Assembly (NCBI GenBank): GCA_946414075.1
Contig: CAMKNA010000018.1
Location: 1 to 41,962, forward strand
Origin: an uncultured Fibrobacter sp.
GTDB lineage: Bacteria; Fibrobacterota; Fibrobacteria; Fibrobacterales; Fibrobacteraceae
Direction: 5' to 3'
Length of the DNA: 41,962 nucleotides
In this document: positions 22,671 to 30,301 of the stretch, in pieces
How the letters are laid out: every line of letters begins with the position of its first letter
Numbering within the stretch: position 1 is the first letter of the stretch
Program-made: the position numbers and the translations under genes
Notes under the pieces: model-generated
Told to the model about the DNA's origin: nothing
Databases searched by the model: none
The model's input: the letters and a program-made list of their open reading frames with translations, nothing else

Positions 22671-25124
22671 ATGGGATTTAATTTACGGGGGCTTGCGTTC
22701 AAGCAGTCCATGATGATCTTGGCGGCCATTACCGTGGTCTTCGGCCTAATCTTTGGCATCACGAGTCACAAGACTCAGAATATGCTGAATAAGATAACGA
22801 CCGAGAACGGCGAGGAGACCAGCCGTGCTAATGTCAACTACATCGACAAGCTTTTCAACTCGGGAAAACTTGTGGGCGATGACATTGCGGAGACCCTTGG
22901 CAAGAGCAAGATGACCAAGGCGGAGCTGGACACCTTCCTGCTGCACTCTCTTACCAATGCTCGTACCCTGATACCGCAGATTGTGGCTGTGGTGCTGGCT
23001 TACGAGCCCGGAATGGGACCGGAGACTCCCAAGGGTGAGTTCATGCGCCTTGCGCGTTTTTCCGAAAACGAGATTAGGCTCATAACGGGGGCCAACTACC
23101 AGGACAAGGAATGGTATTACTCTACTAGGGAGGGCAAGACTAGTCGCTGGCAGGAACCCTTTATAGGGGAGTTCGTGCCGGAACCCATTGCCGTGTACAC
23201 CGTTCCGATTTTCCAGAAAGACAAGGATGGTAAAGATGTATTAGCTGGCGTACTTGCTGTGGACATGTCCACTGATTTTCTCAAGGATGAAATTGCGACT
23301 ATTCCCGTGTCCAATTCGGGTTACGCCCTAATTACTTCGGCAAAGAATGTGGCCGTGGCCTATCCCAAGAGCATTGCCCAGGGGAAAGCGAACAAGGAAA
23401 TTGTTGTCAGGGAAATTCGTGGCAAAAGCTCGATTCCCTTTGCTCGTGCAGCCAAGGATACCAGCGGCCTTTTCTTGGGCACCGTCGCCGGTGGCGAGGA
23501 GTCGGCAATCTACTATACCACCATCCATTCCAACAATTGGACCTTCATGGTGGTGTGGCCTATCCAGAAATACCTGGAAGACCAGAAATCCATGGGTAAA
23601 CTTTTCTTGGTTCTTTCGCTGGGCGCTTACGGCTTTTTGCTTGTTGTCATATTGCTGATTTCTTTCAGGGTGGCAAGGCCGCTCCGTAATTTGGCTGTCG
23701 CTGCCAAGAAGCTGGGCGGCGGAAACTTTGATGTAGATATTCCCAAGGTGACGGGTCACGATGAAGTTGCTGAATTTGCTTTGGCCTTCTCGAACATGCG
23801 TTCTTCGCTGGTTGAAAATCTCGAAAAGCAGAAGGACATGAAGCGTATTGAACGAGAGCTTGATTTGGCCCGCAACATCCAGCGTTCCATGTTGCCTGGC
23901 AAAGAAAGAGATGAAAATTCCGAGGATGACCGCCACGAATTGGCTCCGTTCTTGCTGCCTGCCAAGGAAGTGGGTGGCGACTTCTACGACTTCTTTAAGA
24001 TAGACAATGACCACTTGTGCGTTGTCATAGGAGATGTGTCTGGAAAGGGCGTGCCTGCGGCGCTGTTCATGATGGTGTCCCGAATCCTTATGCGCACCAT
24101 GTTGAAGAACCTGAAGTCCATTGTCGAAGCTTTCAACAAAACGAACTATGCCTTGGCCAAACGCAATGACCTGATGATGTTTGTGACTGTATGGGCAGGC
24201 ATTATAGACCTGCGTACAGGGCGTGTCGAATTTGCCTCTGCCGGCCATAACCCGCCTGCTGTGCGTCATAGCGACGGGTCGGTGGAATTTATCCCCAGCA
24301 GGTCGGAACTGGTTATGGCGGCTATGGAAGATACCGTTTACAACCAGCAGACATACGACCTGAAGAAGGGCGACACCCTGTTTCTTTATACCGATGGTGT
24401 TACCGAGGCTACCAATGGCAAGGATGAACTGTTCGGCAACGACAGGCTCCTTGAAGCGCTGAGGGAGGGCGGCAACCAGAATACCGCCGACACCTGTGCG
24501 CAGGTCAAGAAGGAAATAGACGGCTTTGTGCGAGATGTTCCGCAGTTCGATGACATCACCATGCTGGCAGTCAAGTTCAACGGGACTGATGAACCAGTGT
24601 GGGAGCGTTACGAGAAGACCATCAATGTTGCCGAAACCGACAAGGGTGCCCTGAAGTCCTTTGTCCAAGATATCCTTACGCCTATGGATGGAGCCAAGAA
24701 GATGCAGATGCAAGACGCCTGGGAGCGTTACGAAAAGATAGTGGATGTGATTCCTGAAAACCAGGATGTTCTGACGGCCTTTGTGGAAGGGATCCTGGCG
24801 CCTATGGAAGGCTCCATGAAGTCGCAGATGCAGATTAACATCGCCATCGATGAAATCTACAGTAACATCGTCAAGTTCTCGGGAGCTACCGAGGTGACCC
24901 TTGTGGTGGAAATCCGCAAGGCGACGCTTTCGGCGAGACTCACCTTCATCGACAACGGTAAGCCCTACGATCCGATAAAGCAGGCCGACCCCGACGTGAC
25001 GCTGCCCATTGAGGAACGCGAAATCGGAGGCCTTGGGATATTCATCGTGAAGAAGACTATGGACAGCGTATGTTATCGCAGGAATGGTGACAAGAACGAA
25101 CTGGCCATTACTAAGAACTTGTAA
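22671..25124 (+). CDS. Sensor protein: Cache-HAMP-PP2C phosphatase fused to an anti-sigma-type kinase
   Basis: The 817-residue membrane protein has a first helix (about 13-33), a large outer Cache-like sensor part (with DKEWYYSTREGK and VLAVDMSTDFL), a second helix (about 316-337) and a HAMP linker. A SpoIIE/RsbU-type PP2C phosphatase domain follows (about 393-637, with EVGGDFYDFFK, IGDVSGKGVPAALFM and FDDITMLAV). After two tandem copies of a 40-residue segment (about 643-722) comes a GHKL kinase domain (about 723-817) with its N box (AIDEIYSNIVKF) and G boxes (FIDNGKPYDP, GGLGIFIV). It thus combines RsbU-like phosphatase and RsbW-like kinase activities, which would act in opposite ways on the STAS protein encoded next. 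Confidence 0.92.
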   Translation: MGFNLRGLAFKQSMMILAAITVVFGLIFGITSHKTQNMLNKITTENGEETSRANVNYIDKLFNSGKLVGDDIAETLGKSKMTKAELDTFLLHSLTNARTLIPQIVAVVLAYEPGMGPETPKGEFMRLARFSENEIRLITGANYQDKEWYYSTREGKTSRWQEPFIGEFVPEPIAVYTVPIFQKDKDGKDVLAGVLAVDMSTDFLKDEIATIPVSNSGYALITSAKNVAVAYPKSIAQGKANKEIVVREIRGKSSIPFARAAKDTSGLFLGTVAGGEESAIYYTTIHSNNWTFMVVWPIQKYLEDQKSMGKLFLVLSLGAYGFLLVVILLISFRVARPLRNLAVAAKKLGGGNFDVDIPKVTGHDEVAEFALAFSNMRSSLVENLEKQKDMKRIERELDLARNIQRSMLPGKERDENSEDDRHELAPFLLPAKEVGGDFYDFFKIDNDHLCVVIGDVSGKGVPAALFMMVSRILMRTMLKNLKSIVEAFNKTNYALAKRNDLMMFVTVWAGIIDLRTGRVEFASAGHNPPAVRHSDGSVEFIPSRSELVMAAMEDTVYNQQTYDLKKGDTLFLYTDGVTEATNGKDELFGNDRLLEALREGGNQNTADTCAQVKKEIDGFVRDVPQFDDITMLAVKFNGTDEPVWERYEKTINVAETDKGALKSFVQDILTPMDGAKKMQMQDAWERYEKIVDVIPENQDVLTAFVEGILAPMEGSMKSQMQINIAIDEIYSNIVKFSGATEVTLVVEIRKATLSARLTFIDNGKPYDPIKQADPDVTLPIEEREIGGLGIFIVKKTMDSVCYRRNGDKNELAITKNL

Positions 25125-25153
25125 AAAATTTAGACTAAAAAGAGGAATCTCTC

Positions 25154-25450
25154 ATGCAGATTACAAAGACTGTTGAAAACGACAACTTGACACTTTCTCT
25201 CGAAGGACGCCTCGACACCCTGACCGCCCCGCAGCTGGAGGCGGAAGTCAACGGAAAGCTAGATGGCGTGAAGACGCTCATTTTCGACTTCCAGAACCTG
25301 GCCTATGTTTCTTCGGCAGGGCTCCGCATTTTGTTTATGGCCCAGAAGATTATGAACAAGCAGGGAAAGATGATTGTCCGTAACGCCAATGCCGATATTA
25401 AGGACATTTTTACGGTTACGGGCTTCAGCAATATCCTGACTTTGGAATAG
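25154..25450 (+). CDS. STAS-domain anti-anti-sigma factor
   Basis: The 98-residue protein is a single STAS domain: EGRLDTLTAPQLEAE, then IFDFQNLAYVSSAGLRIL with the phosphorylatable serine among Ser53/Ser54. In RsbV/SpoIIAA systems the unphosphorylated form binds and disables a kinase/anti-sigma factor. The gene lies between two PP2C phosphatase genes, with gaps of about 29 bases on each side, so it is very likely their shared substrate. The kinase is the C-terminal domain of the upstream protein. The target of the switch is not evident here. Confidence 0.93.
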   Translation: MQITKTVENDNLTLSLEGRLDTLTAPQLEAEVNGKLDGVKTLIFDFQNLAYVSSAGLRILFMAQKIMNKQGKMIVRNANADIKDIFTVTGFSNILTLE

Positions 25451-25479
25451 TTTGTTAGAAAGTTTCTAGTTTGTCTTAC

Positions 25480-27006
25480 ATGAATACTTCCCGACACACG
25501 AGAATCCGTAGTATCGCTGTCCTTATTGTGGCGGCGCTCATCTTGGAGGTTACCACCGCCGTACAGTATTATTCGACGCGAAGCTCTGTGGCGTCGGTGA
25601 TCATGGAGATGGCCCAACGGGATGTGAGTACTATCAACCGTGTGGCCGAGGTAAAGAAGATTGCGGAGAATGCCCTTCATCATGCGGTGCCAGAGGTGGA
25701 GAGGTTGTTTGCCCAGGGAGATAGGGATTCCCTGTACAGGGTGCTGCAACAGATTGTGAGGGAACATCCGGAACTTGTGGGTGTTGACTTTGCCTGCAAG
25801 GTAGGCGATGACGGCAAGCGGGACGGCTATTTTACCTTCAGGAACGAAGAGACTGGCGGTATCCAGGATACCATCATCGGGTTTGACTACACGGAACGTT
25901 CCTGGTATCGGGAGGGGCTCAAGCATAATGGGTTCTGGACCGAGCCTTACATGAGCCGCTATTACGTGATTTTGATGTCCACCTTTGCTTACCCGGTGCG
26001 GAACGACAAGGGTGAGGTTGTGGCGATACTTGGGGCCGACGTGCCCATGCACGAGCTTTCTGCCATGACGGTGCAGCTGTACGAAAACATGAACCATTCC
26101 CTGGTGCCGGTTATTGGGCTTCAGCTGCTTGGACTGTTGTTGTTGGGGTTCATTATGTTCCGCAGTATCCGCAGTGTGCGTCGCCTGAGTGAGGTTAGCG
26201 CCGAGAAGGACCTGATCAACAAGGAGCTTGATATTGCCAACGATATCCAGACGGCCATGCTGCCGGATTCGTCGCAGATTCATGAGTTTGCTGGAGAGGT
26301 TAGCGGGACGCAGAATGTAAAGGATTGCATCGACATTGCTGGAAGTCAGGTTCCCGCGAAGCAGGTGGGCGGGGACTTCTACGACTTTTTTGTGCGGGAC
26401 GGCAAGCTTTTCTTCAATATCGGCGATGTGTGTGGAAAGGGAATTCCGGCGGCACTGGTGATGTCTATGACCCAGGCGGTGTTTCGCTCAGTGGCTTCTA
26501 AGGAGAATTCTCCTGCCCGTATTCTGCAGGATATGAATGTCATTGCCAGCCAGGGCAACAGCACCGGGATGTTCTCCACCATCTTTGTTGGGGTGTTGGA
26601 CCTTGCTACCGGACGTTTGCAGTACAGTAGCGGTGGGCACGACAGGCCCTTCGTGATTTCGGGTGGAGCCTTGCGTCAGCTGGAATTTAAGCCTGGTTTC
26701 CCTATCGGCATCATGGAAAATGCCACCTACTGGGATTTTGAGACGGAAATTGCCCCCGGTGACATGGTTATGCTCTACACCGACGGCCTTACGGAGGCCA
26801 TGAATGGGGAGAAAAACCTCTTTGGCCAGCAGCGGATTGTGGATGCCATCAATGCGTCGGGTGCCTTTGAGACGCCCAAGCAGCTTTTGGACACTATGAG
26901 CCAGGCGGTGGCCGGCTTTGTGTGCGGCGCCGAGCAGAGTGACGACCTGACTATGCTGGCTATTTTGTACAAGGGCAATTCTGCGGCTGATTTTCCCCAG
27001 AAATAG
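25480..27006 (+). CDS. Sensor PP2C-type phosphatase (RsbU/SpoIIE family)
   Basis: The 508-residue protein has a membrane helix near residues 8-30, an outer Cache-like sensor domain (about 31-205, with YTERSWYREGLKHNGFWTEPY) and a second helix (about 207-227). A SpoIIE-type PP2C domain (about 249-495) follows, with QVGGDFYDFF, IGDVCGKGIPAALVM and SDDLTMLAI. It has no HAMP-sized linker beyond a short one and no kinase domain. It should dephosphorylate the STAS protein in response to an external signal different from that of the first phosphatase. The ATG at 25480 is used; TTG 25471 is an alternative. Neither has a clear ribosome binding site. Confidence 0.9.
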   Translation: MNTSRHTRIRSIAVLIVAALILEVTTAVQYYSTRSSVASVIMEMAQRDVSTINRVAEVKKIAENALHHAVPEVERLFAQGDRDSLYRVLQQIVREHPELVGVDFACKVGDDGKRDGYFTFRNEETGGIQDTIIGFDYTERSWYREGLKHNGFWTEPYMSRYYVILMSTFAYPVRNDKGEVVAILGADVPMHELSAMTVQLYENMNHSLVPVIGLQLLGLLLLGFIMFRSIRSVRRLSEVSAEKDLINKELDIANDIQTAMLPDSSQIHEFAGEVSGTQNVKDCIDIAGSQVPAKQVGGDFYDFFVRDGKLFFNIGDVCGKGIPAALVMSMTQAVFRSVASKENSPARILQDMNVIASQGNSTGMFSTIFVGVLDLATGRLQYSSGGHDRPFVISGGALRQLEFKPGFPIGIMENATYWDFETEIAPGDMVMLYTDGLTEAMNGEKNLFGQQRIVDAINASGAFETPKQLLDTMSQAVAGFVCGAEQSDDLTMLAILYKGNSAADFPQK

Positions 27007-27021
27007 AGCATTTCTGTCCGA

Positions 27022-27056
27022 AAATCACCAATCATTAACCATTACTCACTACACAC
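27022..27056. repeat. Five tandem degenerate heptamers
   Basis: AAATCAC, CAATCAT, TAACCAT, TACTCAC and TACACAC follow without gaps and share the pattern TAnYCAY (CAY at the end of each). It lies between the phosphatase stop and the promoter of the decarboxylase operon. It is more degenerate than the arrays at 5801 and 9164, but has the same 7-bp period. Confidence 0.5.
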
Positions 27057-27061
27057 TTTTC

Positions 27062-27069
27062 TATCTTTC
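27062..27069 (+). promoter_or_regulatory. TAnnTTTG-like promoter element (TATCTTTC)
   Basis: TATCTTTC lies 52 bases before the decarboxylase gamma-subunit start and is the likely core promoter of that three-gene operon. Confidence 0.4.
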
Positions 27070-27121
27070 CCCCCGTTGATTTTTATTAACAGTTCACTTA
27101 AATAAATGGACAAATTCCAAT

Positions 27122-27997
27122 ATGAACGAAACAGAACAAATCACAGCTGATTCTTCTGCCCAGGCCGTGGACTCCGCATCCCAGAATGCGGCGATTGCGG
27201 CTGCAGTTGAGGCTGCGGAACAGCCGGCGCTTGTTGCAAGCGAACCGGCGGCACAGGTGAAGGGCAAGTTCGATGAACAGCTCGCCCTGATGCAGGTCTC
27301 CGATGCGGCTCAGGTGCAGGCTCAGCTTTCTATGCCCCATATGGACGATTCCATGGTCTACAAGATTGTGGAAACCCATGCCGGCAACCATGCCGTACTT
27401 TACAAGACTTATGAACAGGCAGTGCTCGCCCGTGATGTGCGCGATTCCATCGAGAATGCGGCCGGCCACAAGGTGCTCCCCATCGCCAAGGCGAAGCTGG
27501 GCTCTACCTACTGCAAGGGCGAATATTCCACTGAACAGGGCTGCAAGGGCGAATCTGACACCTTCGGCATTGGTTCCCTGGTTGAATTCCAGGCTACCGG
27601 CCTTATTGTGGTGATGTGCGTCATCATTGGCCTTACGGTGCTCTGCTATGCGATGAACTTCATTATGGCGAAGCTTGGCCTGAACAAGACCAAGGCTCCG
27701 GCACCTGCGGTCAAGGCCGCTCCCGCTAGCGCTGCTGCCGCTGCTCCTGCCGCTATCGGCCCTGCCCATTGTGACTGGGACCCGAATGCCAAGAGCGTTC
27801 ACCCCGGCTTCACCAACAAGCAGCTCCAGGCCTTCCTCGGCATTGCCGCCGTGGCCGCCCTGGAAGAACACCCCGGCATGACCAACGATCAGTTCCTTGC
27901 CCTGGTGACCGCCGCTGCAACCCAGGCTATCGGTCAGCCCTGCCGCGTGACCGCCTACAGAAACATTAACTCCCCTGCTTGGACGATTGTCAAGTAA
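27122..27997 (+). CDS. Na+-translocating decarboxylase gamma-type subunit with N-terminal extension
   Basis: The 291-residue protein has one central membrane helix (about 160-182) in an OadG-like context (LVEFQATGLIVVMCVIIGLTVL). An Ala/Pro-rich linker follows, then a C-terminal segment (AAVAALEEHPGMTNDQF, ITxxRxxxSxW-like VTAYRNINSPAWTIV) like the end of OadG-type subunits. About 155 residues precede the helix, which is much longer than usual for OadG (normally under 120 residues in total). This extension holds an Ala-rich stretch and a folded-looking part with two Cys (131, 141). Biotin carrier and beta-subunit genes follow, which supports the call. It should anchor the carboxyltransferase part to the membrane. 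Confidence 0.75.
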   Translation: MNETEQITADSSAQAVDSASQNAAIAAAVEAAEQPALVASEPAAQVKGKFDEQLALMQVSDAAQVQAQLSMPHMDDSMVYKIVETHAGNHAVLYKTYEQAVLARDVRDSIENAAGHKVLPIAKAKLGSTYCKGEYSTEQGCKGESDTFGIGSLVEFQATGLIVVMCVIIGLTVLCYAMNFIMAKLGLNKTKAPAPAVKAAPASAAAAAPAAIGPAHCDWDPNAKSVHPGFTNKQLQAFLGIAAVAALEEHPGMTNDQFLALVTAAATQAIGQPCRVTAYRNINSPAWTIVK

Positions 27998-28044
27998 GGT
28001 CAACTTTTAAAACTTAACAGGCTTATAAGCCAGGAAAAATCAAA

Positions 28045-28407
28045 ATGAAGAAAACAGTCCGTATCAGTTTCGAAGGCAAGACCTACGACGTCGAAGTAGA
28101 AGTTCTTGATTCCGCCGTTGCCGCAGCTCCTGCTGCCCCGGTTGCCGCACCTGCTGCCGCCCCGGCTCCTGCCGCAGCTCCGGCCGCTGCTGGTGGTACC
28201 GAAGTGAAGTGCCCGCTCGCCGGTTCTGTGTTCAAGCTGAAGGTCAAGGTTGGCGATAAGGTTGAAGCCAACCAGGAAGTGGCTATCATCGAAGCCCTCA
28301 AGATGGAAAACCCGGTGGTGGCTCCTTGCGCCGGTACTGTGAACTCCATCTCCGTCAAGGAAACCGACACCGTCGTCGACGGCCAGACCCTCATGACCAT
28401 TGCCTAA
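28045..28407 (+). CDS. Biotin carboxyl carrier subunit of the decarboxylase
   Basis: The 120-residue protein has an Ala/Pro-rich flexible linker (about 24-50) and a biotinyl domain (52-120). The biotin attachment site is EALKMEN with Lys86; the usual form is EAMKM, and Leu at this Met is a mild variation. It carries CO2 from the carboxyltransferase subunit to the beta subunit. GGAAAA lies before the ATG. It sits between the gamma- and beta-subunit genes. The alpha (carboxyltransferase) gene is not in the window. Confidence 0.93.
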   Translation: MKKTVRISFEGKTYDVEVEVLDSAVAAAPAAPVAAPAAAPAPAAAPAAAGGTEVKCPLAGSVFKLKVKVGDKVEANQEVAIIEALKMENPVVAPCAGTVNSISVKETDTVVDGQTLMTIA

Positions 28408-28420
28408 GAGGTACAGTTAA

Positions 28421-29581
28421 ATGAGTTCACTCCTGCAATCGGTCGTTGAGTTCGCAGGCGACACCGGATTCACATACGTCACCGGACCCATGGTGATCAT
28501 GTGGATTGTGAGTTTCGTCCTGATGTACTTGGCGATTGTCAAAAAGTACGAGCCGCTTTTGCTGCTGCCGATTTCTCTCGGCGCTCTGGCGGTGAACATC
28601 CCCAGCGCGGGATTCTACGATGGTGGCTGGAGCATCGAGGGCATGTTTACCCCGACGGCCGGCCTCTATTACTACATCAGCCAGGGTATCCACCTGGAAC
28701 TGTTCCCGCCCATCATCTTCTTGGGCGTGGGCGCCATGACGGACTTTGGACCGCTTATCGCTAACCCGCGTACACTGCTTCTTGGCGGTGGCGCCCAGTT
28801 CGGCGTGTTCGCGACCATGTTCTGCGCCGTGGCTTTCGGTGGCTTTACTCTCGGTGAAGCGGCCTCTATCGGTATCATTGGCGGTGCCGACGGTCCGACC
28901 TCCATCTTCACTGCGAACAAACTTGCAAAGCACCTTATTGGACCTATCGCCGTGGCGGCTTACACCTACATGGCCCTGGTTCCGCTGATTCAGCCGCCTA
29001 TCATGCGGCTCATGACCAACGACAAGGAACGCAAGATCCGTATGAAGGCTCTGCGCCAGGTGTCTAAGGCTGAACGTATCGTGTTCGCCGTGATGGTGAT
29101 GATCGTGTGCATCTTGGTGGTGCCCGATGCTTCTGCCCTGATCATCATGCTCATGCTCGGCAACATCTTCAAGGAAGCCGGCGTGGTGGAACGTCTCGTG
29201 AAGACCTCTTCCAACGAACTCATGAACATCGTGACTATCTTCCTCGGTACTTCCGTGGGTCTCACCATGTCTGCCGACATCTTCCTGAAGCCGCAGACCC
29301 TCATGATTATCGCTATGGGCGTTGTGGCCTTCGGTTTCTCGACCGCTGCCGGCCTGTTCCTCGCGAAGATCATGAACTGGTGCTCTCCGAAGAACCCCGT
29401 GAACCCGCTTATCGGTTCTGCTGGCGTGTCCGCCGTGCCGATGGCTGCTCGCGTGTCCCAGGTGGAAGGTGCCAAGTATGACCCGCAGAACTTCTTGCTG
29501 ATGCACGCCATGGGCCCCAATGTGGCCGGTGTGATCGGTACCGCAGTCTGCGCTGGGTATATGATTAGCCGACTCTCGTAA
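28421..29581 (+). CDS. oadB: Na+-translocating decarboxylase beta subunit
   Basis: The 386-residue protein has about nine or more membrane helices. It carries the family motifs: LFPPIIFLGVGAMTDFGPLIANP near 85-110, IGIIGGADGPTSIF with the Na+-site Asp, and NPLIGSAGVSAVPMAARVSQ near the C-terminus. This subunit decarboxylates carboxybiotin and pumps Na+ outward. Whether the complex works on oxaloacetate, methylmalonyl-CoA or glutaconyl-CoA depends on the missing alpha subunit. In a succinate/propionate pathway methylmalonyl-CoA is a good guess. A terminator follows the gene. Confidence 0.95.
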   Translation: MSSLLQSVVEFAGDTGFTYVTGPMVIMWIVSFVLMYLAIVKKYEPLLLLPISLGALAVNIPSAGFYDGGWSIEGMFTPTAGLYYYISQGIHLELFPPIIFLGVGAMTDFGPLIANPRTLLLGGGAQFGVFATMFCAVAFGGFTLGEAASIGIIGGADGPTSIFTANKLAKHLIGPIAVAAYTYMALVPLIQPPIMRLMTNDKERKIRMKALRQVSKAERIVFAVMVMIVCILVVPDASALIIMLMLGNIFKEAGVVERLVKTSSNELMNIVTIFLGTSVGLTMSADIFLKPQTLMIIAMGVVAFGFSTAAGLFLAKIMNWCSPKNPVNPLIGSAGVSAVPMAARVSQVEGAKYDPQNFLLMHAMGPNVAGVIGTAVCAGYMISRLS

Positions 29582-29610
29582 GAGCGCTGCAAAAGCAAAT
29601 CAAAGGAAAA

Positions 29611-29640
29611 GCCTCCGACTTGTTCGGAGGCTTCCTTGTT
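29611..29640 (+). terminator. Rho-independent terminator after the decarboxylase operon
   Basis: GCCTCCGA (29611-29618) pairs with TCGGAGGC (29624-29631) over a 5-base loop and is followed by TTCCTTGTTTT. Confidence 0.88.
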
Positions 29641-29654
29641 TTGAAAAGGCAAAT

Positions 29655-29680
29655 AAAAAATCCCGCAATTTCTTGCGGGA
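29655..29680 (-). terminator. Rho-independent terminator after tRNA-His
   Basis: TCCCGCAA (29661-29668) pairs with TTGCGGGA (29673-29680) over a 4-base loop. On the minus strand it is followed by TTTTTTATTT, so it ends the tRNA transcript. Confidence 0.88.
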
Positions 29681-29688
29681 TCTTTAAG

Positions 29689-29763
29689 GGTGGGTGACCG
29701 GACTCGAACCGACAACATCCAGAATCACAATCTGGGACTCTAACCAATTGAGCTACACCCACC
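29689..29763 (-). tRNA. tRNA-His (anticodon GTG)
   Basis: The 75-base cloverleaf reads, on the minus strand, from the extra G-1 (29763) to discriminator C73 (29689). The acceptor stem is GTGGGTG/CACCCAC. The D arm has AGCTCAATTGGTTAGAGT, the anticodon stem-loop CCAGA-TT-GTG-AT-TCTGG places GTG at 29726-29728, and the T loop is TTCGAGT. G-1 opposite C73 is the identity mark of tRNA-His. The 3' CCA is not encoded (genomic CCTTA), so it must be added after transcription. Confidence 0.97.
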
Positions 29764-29775
29764 GTGAGTGTGAGC

Positions 29776-29783
29776 CAAATATA
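29776..29783 (-). promoter_or_regulatory. TAnnTTTG promoter of tRNA-His (TATATTTG)
   Basis: An exact TAnnTTTG match on the minus strand lies 12 bases before the tRNA 5' end. TTG (of TTGAAA) starts 22 bases further upstream, at a spacing like that of the Bacteroidota -33 element. A tRNA has a fixed 5' end, which makes this the best-supported promoter in the window. Confidence 0.6.
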
Positions 29784-29820
29784 AAAAAGCTACCCTGAAT
29801 TTCAAGGGTGGCCCTTAAAT

Positions 29821-30180
29821 TTAGCCCTTTTTTGCCATGATGCGCAGGAAGTTTTCGCGCTTGAAGTCGTTCCTGTGCTCCATGCAGAATCGGGGGTAGA
29901 CCGTCTGCTTAGGGAATACCTTGATGGTGAACTTTTCATCGCAGCCTTCCAGGCAGCACTTGAAGGTCAGGTCCATAGCTTCCGTGTAGTTATGGCGGAA
30001 GATGATGTTCTTGGACTCGATGCTGTCCAGGCTCTTTTTCTGTTTTTGGCGCTGCTTGATGTCACGGTGCAATTCGCAGTACTTGGCGATGGGGTGGCCC
30101 CAGAATTCGCGACCGCAGCCAGGTTCCTGGCAAATTTTCAGCTTGATGCGCTTTTTCTTTTTGTACTTGGGTAACTGCAT
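29821..30180 (-). CDS. Small protein with two CxnC...CxxH zinc-binding modules
   Basis: The 119-residue basic protein has two similar modules. The first is C-x4-C-x12-C-x2-H (CQEPGCGREFWGHPIAKYCELH is split here as CQEPGC and YCELH, about 17-38). The second is CLEGC with FCMEH (about 75-101). Each looks like a small zinc ribbon or knuckle. The N-terminus is strongly basic (KYKKKKRIKLK). It may bind nucleic acid or ribosomes, but I recognise no named family. GGAGAAACT precedes the ATG. The gene lies upstream of tRNA-His on the same strand. Confidence 0.7.
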   Translation of the reverse strand: MQLPKYKKKKRIKLKICQEPGCGREFWGHPIAKYCELHRDIKQRQKQKKSLDSIESKNIIFRHNYTEAMDLTFKCCLEGCDEKFTIKVFPKQTVYPRFCMEHRNDFKRENFLRIMAKKG

Positions 30181-30223
30181 AGTTTCTCCAGAGGCTTGCT
30201 AGCCATTGTGGTGGAAAGATAGC

Positions 30224-30231
30224 AAAATTTT
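30224..30231 (-). promoter_or_regulatory. TAnnTTTG-like promoter element (TATCTTTC)
   Basis: It lies 43 bases before the zinc-module protein ATG on the minus strand and is the same octamer as the one before the decarboxylase operon. Confidence 0.4.
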
Positions 30232-30270
30232 ATTTTCCAGGCTCTTTTGGTGCAAAAAAAGCGTCTATAA

Positions 30271-30297
30271 CGGTAAAGGGGGCTTTTACCGAGGAGG
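30271..30297 (+). promoter_or_regulatory. Hairpin CGGTAAA-N7-TTTACCG abutting an AGGAGG site
   Basis: CGGTAAA (30271-30277) pairs with TTTACCG (30285-30291), and the AGGAGG ribosome binding site (30292-30297) starts at the base of the stem, 4 bases before the ATG at 30302. The hairpin could affect ribosome access, or be an operator. Confidence 0.45.
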
Positions 30298-30301
30298 CTT
30301 T

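Noticed and set aside
23328..24713. 461-codon minus-strand frame
   Set aside because: Antisense to the phosphatase-kinase gene; His- and Gln-rich translation typical of a shadow frame.
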